Of a DNA stretch of 64,000 bases, positions 47,270 to 57,315 are shown piece after piece. Source of the stretch: Acinetobacter pittii (GTDB lineage Bacteria > Pseudomonadota > Gammaproteobacteria > Pseudomonadales > Moraxellaceae). Under the pieces are notes generated by a model. It was not told the DNA's origin, ran no database searches, and saw only the letters and a list, made by a program, of their open reading frames with translations. The translations under genes were made by a program, and so were the position numbers. The stretch is taken from assembly GCF_034064985.1 (NCBI RefSeq), contig NZ_CP139249.1:1240001-1304000 (forward strand), read 5' to 3'. Every line of letters starts with the position of its first letter. The stretch's first letter is position 1.

Positions 47270-48172
47270 TTAAACCGCTAAACCTGCTGCGCTCAGCATT
47301 TCTTGGCCCACAATCATTTTGGCAAATTGATTGGCAATTCTTCCAGAGCGGTTACCTTGCTGAGTCGCATATTGAATAGCTTTTAACTGAATTGTTTCCC
47401 AGCTTTCGCGCTGTTGCCATTCATATTCATTTAGCCAGTATTGAACTGTTTTTAAATATTCTTGCTGGCTAAAACCATAAAAATTAATTTGTAGACCAAA
47501 TCTGTCTGCTAAAGAAATTTTTTGTTCAATGCTGTCACCTGGGCGTAACTCGCCGTTTTCGCCTACATTTAACTCGGTATTATCTTTATTGTATTCGGCC
47601 ACCATATGCTTTCGATTTGATGTTGCATAAATAAGAGTGTTGTCTGAGCTAGTGGCTAATGAACCGTCTAATACAGTTTTTAAAGTTGCATAGCTTGTGT
47701 CGCCAGCTTCAAACGCCAAATCATCACAAAAAATGATAAAACGCTCTTCACGATCTTGCAGTAAATTAATGATTTTAGGTAAATCTTCTAGATACTTTTT
47801 CTCAAGCTCAATCACTCGAAGACCCAAGTGGTGATATTCATTTAAACAGGCTTTTACAATAGATGACTTACCTGTACCACGTGAGCCAGTCATGAGTACA
47901 TTATTTGCCAATAACCCTTTTGCAAAAGCTTCTGTGTTTAACTTCACTTTGTTCAGTTGGTTGTCGATATTGCACAGATGATTAAACGAAATGAGTTGAG
48001 GTTTACGAATAGCAATGAGTGAACCTTTGTTATTTTCTCTTTCCCATCTAAAGGCAATCGCTTCATCTAAGACGTCCACAGAAACTTCTTGGGTTTTGGA
48101 AATCTTTTCGACTGCTTGAGTAAGTTTTTGAATTTCAAAAATAAGATTTGAAATTGTCTGACTTAATTCCAT
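47270..48172 (-). CDS. DUF815 family AAA ATPase (paralogue 2)
   Basis: The 300-residue P-loop protein has Walker A GSRGTGKS (residues 96-103) and Walker B FIIFCDDLAF, then IYATSNRKHMVAEY and SLADRFGLQINFYGFSQ. It matches the copy at 21961 over the ATPase core and differs at the N-terminus. It is divergent from the FadR-like regulator. The client or partner is unknown. Confidence 0.85.
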   Translation of the reverse strand: MELSQTISNLIFEIQKLTQAVEKISKTQEVSVDVLDEAIAFRWERENNKGSLIAIRKPQLISFNHLCNIDNQLNKVKLNTEAFAKGLLANNVLMTGSRGTGKSSIVKACLNEYHHLGLRVIELEKKYLEDLPKIINLLQDREERFIIFCDDLAFEAGDTSYATLKTVLDGSLATSSDNTLIYATSNRKHMVAEYNKDNTELNVGENGELRPGDSIEQKISLADRFGLQINFYGFSQQEYLKTVQYWLNEYEWQQRESWETIQLKAIQYATQQGNRSGRIANQFAKMIVGQEMLSAAGLAV

Positions 48173-48268
48173 GAGTTCAACCTTTTAAAATGCAAGAAAG
48201 AGAATTTGAATAATCAAACATAGGATGATAGTATCACCGTATGTTTTCGCTTGCTAGTACCAATTTTA

Positions 48269-48967
48269 ATGATTGAGCAAATCCAAAAAAGATCTCTCGT
48301 AGACGAAGTAATTCATGTTATACGCCAGAATATTAAAAATGACGTTTGGAAAGTAGACGAGAAAATTCCAACTGAACCCGAGCTTGTGCAAGGTTTAGGA
48401 GTGGGGCGAAACACCATCCGCGAAGCAATCAAAATTTTAGAATATTTAGGTGTTTTAGAAGTCAAACAAGGGCTTGGCACCTTTGTACGAACCAAAAATG
48501 ACTTTTCGATTGTGATTAATTCAATTCATCATTCTGACTTGTATGAACACGTAGAAGTGAGATGTTTATTAGAAATTGAGATTGCCAAATTAGCTGCTCG
48601 ACATAGTACGCCTGAAGATATGCGTGATGTCATTGAGTGCTTGGAAAATAGAGCTAAAACAAACGAAGACGACGTTGCTAACTTCATGTTAAGTGACAAG
48701 AAACTACATTTAGCAATTGCTAAGGCAACTCATAATAAAGCCTTACAAGCAACCTATGAATATTTTTTAAACTCAAGCTATCAATACACTTTAGAGCTGG
48801 TGACCAATAAAAATTTACCTGACCCAAATCAGCAAATACACAGCGAACTTGTTCAAGCCATTTCCAATAAATCTGAGACAGAAGCCATGAAAATTGCTGA
48901 ATCTATGTTGGCTCCGATTTTACATTCGTTAGATTCAATTAAAGCTAACGCTACACAGCAGAACTAA
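48269..48967 (+). CDS. FadR/GntR family transcriptional regulator
   Basis: The 232-residue protein has a winged helix with LPTEPELVQGLGVGRNTIREAIKILEYLGVLEVKQGLGTFV-type sequence in its first 80 residues. An all-helical FCD-like effector domain (VRCLLEIEIAKLAARHST onward) follows. FCD regulators usually bind small carboxylates, often with a metal. ATG 48269 was chosen over the TTG at 48251. A 72-residue gene and a phosphatase follow on the same strand. Confidence 0.9.
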   Translation: MIEQIQKRSLVDEVIHVIRQNIKNDVWKVDEKIPTEPELVQGLGVGRNTIREAIKILEYLGVLEVKQGLGTFVRTKNDFSIVINSIHHSDLYEHVEVRCLLEIEIAKLAARHSTPEDMRDVIECLENRAKTNEDDVANFMLSDKKLHLAIAKATHNKALQATYEYFLNSSYQYTLELVTNKNLPDPNQQIHSELVQAISNKSETEAMKIAESMLAPILHSLDSIKANATQQN

Positions 48968-48985
48968 ATAGCTAGACCAAATACG

Positions 48986-49204
48986 ATGAGTTTTATGATT
49001 GTTTCGAACAACTTTGATGTTCCTTACTATTTAAGTATCCGTATGGAAAAGGGAATGACTGCCTATTATTGGGCAACCCATCAATCTGAGTTGGCTTTAT
49101 TTGAGTCTTATGAATTGGCTTATCAGTTTTATTTTCCATCTCGACATATCTGGATTCGAAGTGAAGTTAAAGTCTTTGCTCGGAATGGTGAAAATAAAGC
49201 TTAA
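48986..49204 (+). CDS. Small protein of unknown function
   Basis: A 72-residue product with many aromatic residues (MSFMIVSNNFDVPYYLSIRM, then YYWATHQSELALFESYELAY). It has no membrane segment and no recognised domain. It sits 18 bases after the FadR-like gene and three bases before the phosphatase gene, which supports real translation in an operon. Confidence 0.55.
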   Translation: MSFMIVSNNFDVPYYLSIRMEKGMTAYYWATHQSELALFESYELAYQFYFPSRHIWIRSEVKVFARNGENKA

Positions 49205-49207
49205 ACC

Positions 49208-49897
49208 ATGAGAGAGATGTGCAAGGTCATTCAAGATGCTGATTTAAAATATCAAAATATATATGTAGTGGGTGATATACACGGCTGTTATTCACTTTTA
49301 ATGAAAGAACTTGCAAACCTTAATTTTAACTTTGACCAAGATTTATTAATTAGTGTGGGAGATATAGTTGATAAAGGCCCGCAGAGTTATGAGTGCCTTG
49401 AGCTTATAGATAAAAAGTGGTTTACGATGGTTCGGGGCAATCACGAAGAACTATGTATTCAAGGCAACTATAATTCTTACTTTCGAAAAATCCATGAAAA
49501 ATATGGCGGTGAATGGTTTTATGCACTAGAGGACAAGACTCGAAGCCAGATTGTCGCTCAGTTAAAAAAACTACCGATTATGCTTGAGCTGCATACACAC
49601 CGAAAAAAGATTGGCATCCTTCATGGAGATATGCGGCTCGATAATTGGGATGCTTTGAAAGCTCACGTTGAGATGAAGAACTCGGAAGTTTCTAATACGT
49701 TCTTATCTTATGCCGAAGTTTTGTGGGGCAGGTCTCGCATAAAAAATCGAGAAGATTATGGCACTGTTCAAAATATTGACGAGATTTATTTAGGCCATAC
49801 AGTGGTTGAAACTATGCTGAAGCTAAATAATTGCTTTTTTATCGATACAGGTGCATATCAATCAAACCATTTGACCTTAGTGAAGTTAGATTTTTAA
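49208..49897 (+). CDS. Metallophosphatase, PrpA/ApaH-like
   Basis: The 229-residue protein has the calcineurin-like motifs GDIHGCY, GDIVDKGP and RGNHEE, with later histidines in LHGDM and LGHTVV. This is the short PPP-family group that includes PrpA/PrpB protein phosphatases and diadenosine tetraphosphatase. Which substrate is used is not visible. It is the third gene after a FadR-type regulator. Confidence 0.87.
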   Translation: MREMCKVIQDADLKYQNIYVVGDIHGCYSLLMKELANLNFNFDQDLLISVGDIVDKGPQSYECLELIDKKWFTMVRGNHEELCIQGNYNSYFRKIHEKYGGEWFYALEDKTRSQIVAQLKKLPIMLELHTHRKKIGILHGDMRLDNWDALKAHVEMKNSEVSNTFLSYAEVLWGRSRIKNREDYGTVQNIDEIYLGHTVVETMLKLNNCFFIDTGAYQSNHLTLVKLDF

Positions 49898-50346
49898 TGA
49901 TCTTTATGAGCCAGATTAGAAATGCTCTCAAGCTATACCTTTAACTGGGTTGTGATACTAATAAAATCGCAACTAGTTTTGCTGAAAATGTGATGAATTT
50001 CTCGTTTTTACGTTTTTATACATGGACTTATTTTTATCCCAAAAACTCTCTTAAATTAAATAGGATTAATATTCAAAAACTATAAAAAATTATATTTTCT
50101 TTTAAACCATATTCATTACTATGCTTAAGAAAGAATAATAAATTGTATATTTATATTATTGTTTTTTATAAATATAATTATGAAGTAATAAATATTTAGA
50201 AAAAATGAAAATTAATTATAAATATCTATTAATAATAGCTATACAATAGTTACCTAATGTTTCTTAAATTTACAAGATGTTACTTAAGTTAAAGCATACT
50301 TACTTAAGAGCAGTCCAAATACCACTTAATAAATAGAGATACTTTA
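49898..50346. other. AT-rich intergenic region
   Basis: A very AT-rich stretch of about 450 bases. No gene, tRNA or strong hairpin is visible; it probably includes the promoter of the gene at 50347. Confidence 0.4.
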
Positions 50347-50802
50347 ATGCCTCAATATCTGATGATTGCAGAAAGTGTGTATAGGAAAGTTGAAGAAAAT
50401 GAGCTCTTTTCAGATGACACCATTGAAAACCTTAATAATCTGATGACTTTTATTCGTAAAGAAATAGCAGGAACCGTATTTAAACTTAAGTACAACTACA
50501 TTGATTTCAATGAAGCTTTTAGTAAACCTCTCCATGAGTGTAAGGTGAAAATTGATGTAAGTTTAATTCCGCATTACAGTCATGAAGATGAATATATTTT
50601 ATGGCTAGCAGGATTTGTCGAAAAAATTACTGAAGGCGGCCCTAAAACCCCACCTCCCATCAAGAATTTTATTCCTGAGTTTATTAGCTTAAGACTAGAG
50701 TTTGATTCAGTTGCTTTACCCGATGAGAAACCTAAAAATCAGGGTGAGGAAATTACTGAGTACTTCAATTCTCAAGCTTTCACAAAAACTTTGAAAAAGT
50801 GA
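50347..50802 (+). CDS. Hypothetical protein
   Basis: The 151-residue acidic protein starts MPQYLMIAESVYRKVEENEL. It has no signal peptide, membrane segment or recognised motif. A mixed pattern of strands and helices suggests a globular cytosolic protein (for example HECKVKIDVSLIPHYSHEDEYILWLAGF). It is monocistronic with a clear terminator and AT-rich flanks, next to the phage-like repeat region, which may point to acquisition. Confidence 0.6.
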   Translation: MPQYLMIAESVYRKVEENELFSDDTIENLNNLMTFIRKEIAGTVFKLKYNYIDFNEAFSKPLHECKVKIDVSLIPHYSHEDEYILWLAGFVEKITEGGPKTPPPIKNFIPEFISLRLEFDSVALPDEKPKNQGEEITEYFNSQAFTKTLKK

Positions 50803-50830
50803 AAATGACGGGCTAAATACAAATTTTAGA

Positions 50831-50853
50831 AAACCGCCTTCGGGTGGTTTTTT
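50831..50853 (+). terminator. Terminator with TTCG loop
   Basis: AAACCGCC and GGTGGTTT (one G-T pair) close a TTCG tetraloop and are followed by a T run, 29 bases after the hypothetical gene. Confidence 0.88.
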
Positions 50854-50968
50854 TAATTGAATTGTCACAAAGAAAGTTTAATTTAAAGTGATAACAAAAA
50901 TGATGAAGATTGTCGCGAACAATAAAATCAAAAGCAATTTTCACAGACGTGGTCGTGAGGTAATTAGG

Positions 50969-50999
50969 GCTAATTCGAAAGAGTTGGCTTTTTTGTTTT
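50969..50999 (+). terminator. Orphan terminator with GAAA loop
   Basis: GCTAATTC and GAGTTGGC pair (two G-T pairs) around GAAA, followed by a T run. No gene ends just upstream on the plus strand, so it may be left from a lost gene. Confidence 0.6.
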
Positions 51000-51135
51000 G
51001 ATCAATTTTTATTTACAAATCATACTTTGAATCGAATTATTTAGCTTCTTTAAAGCAGAACTTAGCTATTATTAAGCTTTAATATCTAATTGAATTTTAA
51101 TAATAATGAAAGAGATATTTTATATTCGGAACCAA

Positions 51136-51269
51136 ATTGACGGTCTAAAATTTAAAGATTATCCTTCTTTTTTATGGCAAAACGGAAGTAGGACACTTTA
51201 GGGTGTGCTAGGGTCTAACTAGTCTGTCAACCTTCTTTCGTCTTGCCTCCATTTGTTAGCAGTATTTGT
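51136..51269 (+). repeat. Degenerate tandem leader repeat, copy 1 (shortened)
   Basis: It aligns with copy 2 at its start (ATTGAC..TCTAAA......GATTATCCTT) and end (GGACAC.TT..GGGTGTGCT ... AGTCTG..AACC-TTCT..GTCTTGCC-CC ... TTAGCAGTA). About 100 bases of the middle are missing. Confidence 0.6.
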
Positions 51270-51362
51270 ATATCTTTAAATTTAAGTTGAATTAGAATTT
51301 AGTTTAACTATCTAATTGAATGAAAAACAATAATTATTTAACTATTTTCTATTCAACCTTAC

Positions 51363-51595
51363 ATTGACACTCTAAACCTTGCCGATTATCCTTTGCCTGC
51401 TGGCCTACATTGCCAGTCGGTTTTAGCAGACCGTCTACAAAAGGCGCACAACAATGCTGTTTGGGTTTTTGTGCGTTCTCTTAAGTCACGCCTTTATGGT
51501 GAGGCTAGGAGGGACACCTTCGGGTGTGCTGGTTTCCTTTTGTACCAGTCTGCTAACCCTTCTAGTCTTGCCACCATTATTTAGCAGTAATTGGT
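51363..51595 (+). repeat. Degenerate tandem leader repeat, copy 2
   Basis: This is the longer copy. In one frame (51393-51584) it could encode a 63-residue peptide with KAHNNAVWVFVRSLKSRLYG and LLYQSANPSSLATII, resembling Ash/Icd-like small phage proteins. It opens with TTG and lacks a clear ribosome site, so translation is uncertain. Confidence 0.55.
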
Positions 51596-51628
51596 AAGAC
51601 TCTTCTAAATCAAAAGGAGTCCGCCGTT

Positions 51629-51724
51629 ATGCGTACTATTTCTTCTTTCTCGTTGGCAACGTTTGCCAAATTCTTTCTATTCATACCGCTTAAACAGTCT
51701 TTAAAACGGTTTAACCGACTTTAG
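51629..51724 (+). CDS. Tiny 31-residue open frame downstream of the repeat
   Basis: ATG 51629 is preceded by AAAGGAG at nine bases, one of the best ribosome sites nearby. The peptide MRTISSFSLATFAKFFLFIP... is hydrophobic then basic (KQSLKRFNRL). It may be a leader peptide or phage remnant. Evidence is only the ribosome site and its position after the repeat. Confidence 0.35.
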   Translation: MRTISSFSLATFAKFFLFIPLKQSLKRFNRL

Positions 51725-51896
51725 GTTTCTACACTTTAAGAATCGTTACGACTAAAACATAGCAACAATAAACCAGAGATAGGCGAGCACACCATTATTG
51801 TGCAGCTTCTGCATGCCTGTATTTAGCGCTCATTTTAAGAGTGACGGCACTTTTCTCTCTTTTATATACAACAAAAAATTATTTTAAGCGGTATAC

Positions 51897-52451
51897 ATGA
51901 AAAATTTAGAATCTTCGTTTAGAGCACTCAGAGTGCTTCACACAGCAAAAGACTTATTTAATTTATATGGATTTAATAAGGTAGGCATTGACCGAATTAT
52001 TGCTGAGGCCAAAATTCCTAAAGCCACTTTCTATAACATCTTTCATTCAAAAGCACGACTCATCGAAATGTGTCTCACTTTCCAAACAGAGGCACTCAAA
52101 GTAAAAGTATGTTCAATTTTCAATTCTTATCGTGAGCAAATGGTGCTCGATAAACTCAAGGAGGTTTATTTTCTTCATGCCCATTTAGAAGGATTTTACC
52201 ATTTGCCATTTAAGGCAATTTTTGAAATTGAAAAGCTCTATCCCATTGCCTATAAGGTAGTAATTGATTATCGCAATTGGTTAATTAATGAAATTTATAA
52301 GCTGATTTTAACGCTAAAATCGACTGCCTCAGTCCAAGATGCCTATATGTTTTTATTTATGATTGATGGGGCAATGGTTCAGCTTGCAGGGGAGAATCAG
52401 ATAGATGATCGAAATAGATTATTTAATTATTTTTTAACTATGGTGTATTAG
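51897..52451 (+). CDS. TetR family transcriptional regulator
   Basis: The 184-residue protein has an N-terminal helix-turn-helix (AKDLFNLYGFNKVGIDRIIAEAKIPKATFYNIFHSKARLIEMCL) typical of TetR proteins, and an all-helical ligand domain. It is convergent with aspD, with only a hairpin between. It is a candidate regulator of aspT-aspD or of itself, but the asp promoter is 4 kb away. Confidence 0.9.
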   Translation: MKNLESSFRALRVLHTAKDLFNLYGFNKVGIDRIIAEAKIPKATFYNIFHSKARLIEMCLTFQTEALKVKVCSIFNSYREQMVLDKLKEVYFLHAHLEGFYHLPFKAIFEIEKLYPIAYKVVIDYRNWLINEIYKLILTLKSTASVQDAYMFLFMIDGAMVQLAGENQIDDRNRLFNYFLTMVY

Positions 52452-52459
52452 GCCTAGCT

Positions 52460-52496
52460 TATATAAAGTGAGGCTACTAGCGCCTCACTTTATATA
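52460..52496. terminator. Bidirectional hairpin between tetR-like gene and aspD
   Basis: A perfect 15-base-pair inverted repeat (TATATAAAGTGAGGC and its complement) with a seven-base loop lies between convergent stops. T runs are weak on both sides. Confidence 0.65.
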
Positions 52497-52501
52497 GACG
52501 T

Positions 52502-54115
<1,614 letters not shown>

Positions 54116-54156
54116 TTATAGTGAGATGAATAAAATTTCTAATTCAATGTATAAAA

Positions 54157-55842
54157 TCAGGCCAAGCCTACGATCAGTGGTCCGAGTAAGGTCAAGAACA
54201 CATTTGCTAGGGCATAGGTGATTGCAAATGGAACGGTCGGGATAGAGTTTCCTGCTTTGTCTAAGATTGCGCCGAATGCAGGGTTTGCACTGCGTGAACC
54301 AGATAGCGCACCTGCCATGATTGCAACGTTTTTATAACGCAGAACGTAACGAGCAAACAGCATAGAAAGTAGGAGAGGAACCAGTGTTACCACAACCCCA
54401 ATCATAAAGAGAGAAAGACCACTTTCTTTAATAGTTTGAATGGCCTGTAAACCTGATTGTAAGCCGACGGCAGCAACGAAACCTGCAAGACCTAAGTCTT
54501 TTAAAAGTTGTGAAGCCGCTAAAGGCATATTGCCATGCACCTGATTTCTGCTTCGAATCCAACCAAACAGAAGACCTGATAATAAAGCACCACCACCAGC
54601 ACCAAGCGTTAATGGCACATCACCCAGACGAATCACAAAAAGACCAATTACTAAACCGACCACAAGGCCTGCGCCATGAAAAATCCAGTCCGTTTTTAGG
54701 CTTTCAGGTAGGGCTTTGCCTGCTTCTTTCACCAAGCGGTCAAGGTCGCTTTTTGTACCGTATACGGTAACTACATCGCCTTGGCGTAAAACGGTATCAT
54801 CACTTAAAGGCTGTGGCTCATCATTGCGTTTAATCGCAAGTACATAAATACCGTGCTTTAAGTAGGCAGGCGTGTTGGCCTTCACATCCCCTAAAGTACG
54901 GTTGAGATATTTGGAATTTCTTAGGATGACATCGCTGGTATCCATAATCATTTCCATACCTTGCGATGACTGTAATTCGCTACCGATTTGCTCGGCAACT
55001 GAAACTACATTGGCACGGCGACCAACCAGTAAAATGACGTCGTCAGTTTGTAAAGTTAGTTCAGGAGCAACATCAATAAACTGATCTTTACGTTTTAACC
55101 GTTCAATCGTAATACTCGGCTCTTTTGCTTCAATCTCCGCAATAGTAAGCCCATTGGCTTGTTTAACTTTATAAATACGGCCCACAATTTCCGGCATGGC
55201 AAGCTCTTGACCCGGCGCTAATTCAAAAGCGCCTTTGAGTCGTTCACTCTGAGCTTTTAATGCATCGTCGTGAATTTCTTTACCCATAAATTTAGGCAAG
55301 ATATTCACACAGACAATAATTGCTCCCAATGAACCGAAAATGTAAGTGACCGCATAGCCAATCGCGACATTTGCTTGAAGTCTTTGAATTTCTGCGAGGG
55401 GGAGATCGAGTCTAGAAATTGCATCTCCCGCAGTCCCAATAATGGCTGATTGAGTCATGCCGCCCGCAGCGAGACCCGCAGCCAAGCCTTTATCGAGATG
55501 AAAAATCTTAGCCATCACTAAAACAGTGACTAAACCACACACTGCCATGAATACTGCTAATAAAATTTCTTTTATGGACTGTGGACCCAGTGATTTAAAA
55601 AACTGAGGGCCACTTTCAAAGCCTACTGCGTAAATGAAGAGAGCAAATAAAATTGCTTTAACGCCGTTATCGACAGGTACGCCAATAAGACTTAAAACAA
55701 CTGCGACAAGTAAGGAGCCTGCAACTCCACCAAACTGAAACTTTCCAAACTGGAATTGTCCAATCCAGAAGCCTATTGCGAGTGATAAGAACAATAATAT
55801 TTCGGGGCTGTGCTTTAAAACACCTTGTAACCATTCAATCAT
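54157..55842 (-). CDS. aspT: Aspartate:alanine antiporter AspT
   Basis: The 561-residue membrane protein has N- and C-terminal AspT/YidE/YbjL membrane domains and two TrkA-C-like cytosolic domains between them (about residues 205-380). It carries GLAAGGMTQSAIIGTAGDAI in the first half and the mirror MAGALSGSRSANPAFGAILDKAGNS in the second. It swaps aspartate in for alanine out; with AspD this consumes a cytosolic proton and builds membrane potential. The start has GAGAT upstream. Confidence 0.95.
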   Translation of the reverse strand: MIEWLQGVLKHSPEILLFLSLAIGFWIGQFQFGKFQFGGVAGSLLVAVVLSLIGVPVDNGVKAILFALFIYAVGFESGPQFFKSLGPQSIKEILLAVFMAVCGLVTVLVMAKIFHLDKGLAAGLAAGGMTQSAIIGTAGDAISRLDLPLAEIQRLQANVAIGYAVTYIFGSLGAIIVCVNILPKFMGKEIHDDALKAQSERLKGAFELAPGQELAMPEIVGRIYKVKQANGLTIAEIEAKEPSITIERLKRKDQFIDVAPELTLQTDDVILLVGRRANVVSVAEQIGSELQSSQGMEMIMDTSDVILRNSKYLNRTLGDVKANTPAYLKHGIYVLAIKRNDEPQPLSDDTVLRQGDVVTVYGTKSDLDRLVKEAGKALPESLKTDWIFHGAGLVVGLVIGLFVIRLGDVPLTLGAGGGALLSGLLFGWIRSRNQVHGNMPLAASQLLKDLGLAGFVAAVGLQSGLQAIQTIKESGLSLFMIGVVVTLVPLLLSMLFARYVLRYKNVAIMAGALSGSRSANPAFGAILDKAGNSIPTVPFAITYALANVFLTLLGPLIVGLA

Positions 55843-56463
55843 TTTGATCTCACTTTTATTATTAGCTCTATCTTTAATATATAAATTTATTTATTTTTTC
55901 ATTTTTAAAATACAGTATCAAAATTAATTAAGCAAACCTTCAAGTTTAGTGGTTTTCTTAAGTTTAAATATCAAAATTAATACTTTTAAAATGCTTGTGA
56001 TCAATACATGTCAGTAATTCTGACTGATTAAATCAACTTATATTTTTTTAATATATTGTAAAATTTACTTACAATAATATAAGAAACATTTCATAAAATA
56101 AAATAATTTTACTTCGTCTTATTTTTAAATAAATTTATATAGTTTATTGATATATAATAAATTTTAATTTTTGTTGTTTGCTTGGTTATTTTTAATTAAA
56201 TTAGAAGCTAACCTACTTAAAATTAACTTTTTGTTAAATGGGTCTCAAAACATTACATATTAAGTTTAATAAATTTCATTCAGATATACTAAACTCTTAA
56301 TACTGTAATGCCTACTTTTTTAATTACTCTACTTTTAAGAAAATTAATTATTTCGAAAATCATTTTGAGGACTTGTAATTTAAAAACTAAGAATTTCTTC
56401 GTAAAAAAATTGTTTCTTCTTTGAATATAAGCCGTAATGAGTTGTCATACTTATTACTCTGGG
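55843..56463. other. AT-rich intergenic region upstream of aspT
   Basis: A 620-base, strongly AT-rich stretch. It must hold the aspT promoter on the minus strand, but no distinct element or gene can be assigned. Confidence 0.4.
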
Positions 56464-56643
56464 CTATAAAAAATGAAGTTTATATAAATCTTCAATAATC
56501 TCTATGATTGTTTCAGGACCAATAAAAGTAATTCCCTAATGGAAAGACTCGTTTTTATCTACTATTAAGAAATCATCCATGCAGTCACTAATTTTTCCTT
56601 GAAGAAATGAGATTAGTTTGGCACATTGCTTAGAAGTAGAATT
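56464..56643 (-). pseudogene. Remnant of a small gene with an in-frame stop
   Basis: On the minus strand a 59-codon frame reads NSTSKQCAKLISFLQGKI, then MDDFLIVDKNESFH, one TAG stop, then GITFIGPETIIEIIEDLYKLHFL and a terminal TAG. The composition looks like protein on both sides of the stop. An upstream TAA closes the frame at the 5' end. I do not recognise the family. It lies between aspT and pqiA. Confidence 0.35.
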
Positions 56644-56706
56644 TTATGCAAGCGTTGTAGCAAGCAGTTCTGACAAAGTAAAAATTATAAATTTCAGAGT
56701 ATAACT

Positions 56707-57315
56707 ATGCGGCTTAAAGAATTAGCAGGTTGTGAGGAGTGCGATACAGTCTATCGTAGAACCCCGCTTGCTTATGGAAAAAGAGCTTATTGCGTATGTT
56801 GCGGCGCTGAACTCTATCGGCACACCAAACCTTTTTCGACACTGTTGGCTTTAATCTTAACGGCATTGATCGTATTTATTCTTGCCAATAGCTTTCCTAT
56901 CGTAAAAATTGAATTACAGGGAAATATCTCTGAAACCACCTTACTTGGTGCGGTTTGGGTGATGTTTCATTATGATCGGGCTTTCGTTGGCGTACTCATC
57001 TTAATTACTACTTTTATTGTGCCGCTTTCCTATCTTTTATTACTTTCCTATGTGTTAGGTACGGTGAGTATATTGAAGAGAAGACCCGCATTTTTGGTGA
57101 TTGCCTTACGTACACTTTATTTTATGAGAGTGTGGGGAATGGTTGAGGTGTTCTTAATCGGGATCCTGGTTACGCTCGTAAAGTTAATAGGAATGGTGTT
57201 GGTCATTCCTGAGATTGCGTTATGGGCATTTGCGATCTTGAGTGTATTGTTGGTTTATATTACTTCCATCAAGGTGAGTGATATATGGAACGAAATTGAT
57301 AGGTCACTGCCATGA
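56707..57315 (+). CDS. pqiA: PqiA family protein, first half
   Basis: The 202-residue protein has a zinc ribbon (CEECDTVYRR, then CVCCGAELYR) and four membrane segments. E. coli PqiA is one protein with two such units; here they are two genes overlapping by four bases (ATGA at 57312-57315). PqiA is the inner-membrane part of a lipid transport system with PqiB and PqiC. Confidence 0.9.
   Translation: MRLKELAGCEECDTVYRRTPLAYGKRAYCVCCGAELYRHTKPFSTLLALILTALIVFILANSFPIVKIELQGNISETTLLGAVWVMFHYDRAFVGVLILITTFIVPLSYLLLLSYVLGTVSILKRRPAFLVIALRTLYFMRVWGMVEVFLIGILVTLVKLIGMVLVIPEIALWAFAILSVLLVYITSIKVSDIWNEIDRSLP

Larger units (their letters stand above)
50854..51896. other. Gene-poor region with phage-like repeats
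   Basis: About 1 kb without a confident gene. It contains an orphan terminator near 50969, two degenerate tandem copies of a leader-like sequence (51136 and 51363) and a 31-codon open frame with a strong ribosome site at 51629. Then follow about 170 bases leading to the TetR gene. Several phrases, such as a run resembling LLYQSANPSSLATII in translation, recall leaders of Ash/Icd-like genes in phage satellites. Confidence 0.45.

Noticed and set aside
50911..50950. Possible fourth copy of the 32-bp operator (TGTCGCGAAC at 50911)
   Set aside because: There is no GGT core and no second TGTC half-site 20 bases away.
50901..51002. 33-codon open frame beginning MMKIVANNKIKS
   Set aside because: Its 3' half lies in the terminator hairpin at 50969 and there is no ribosome site.
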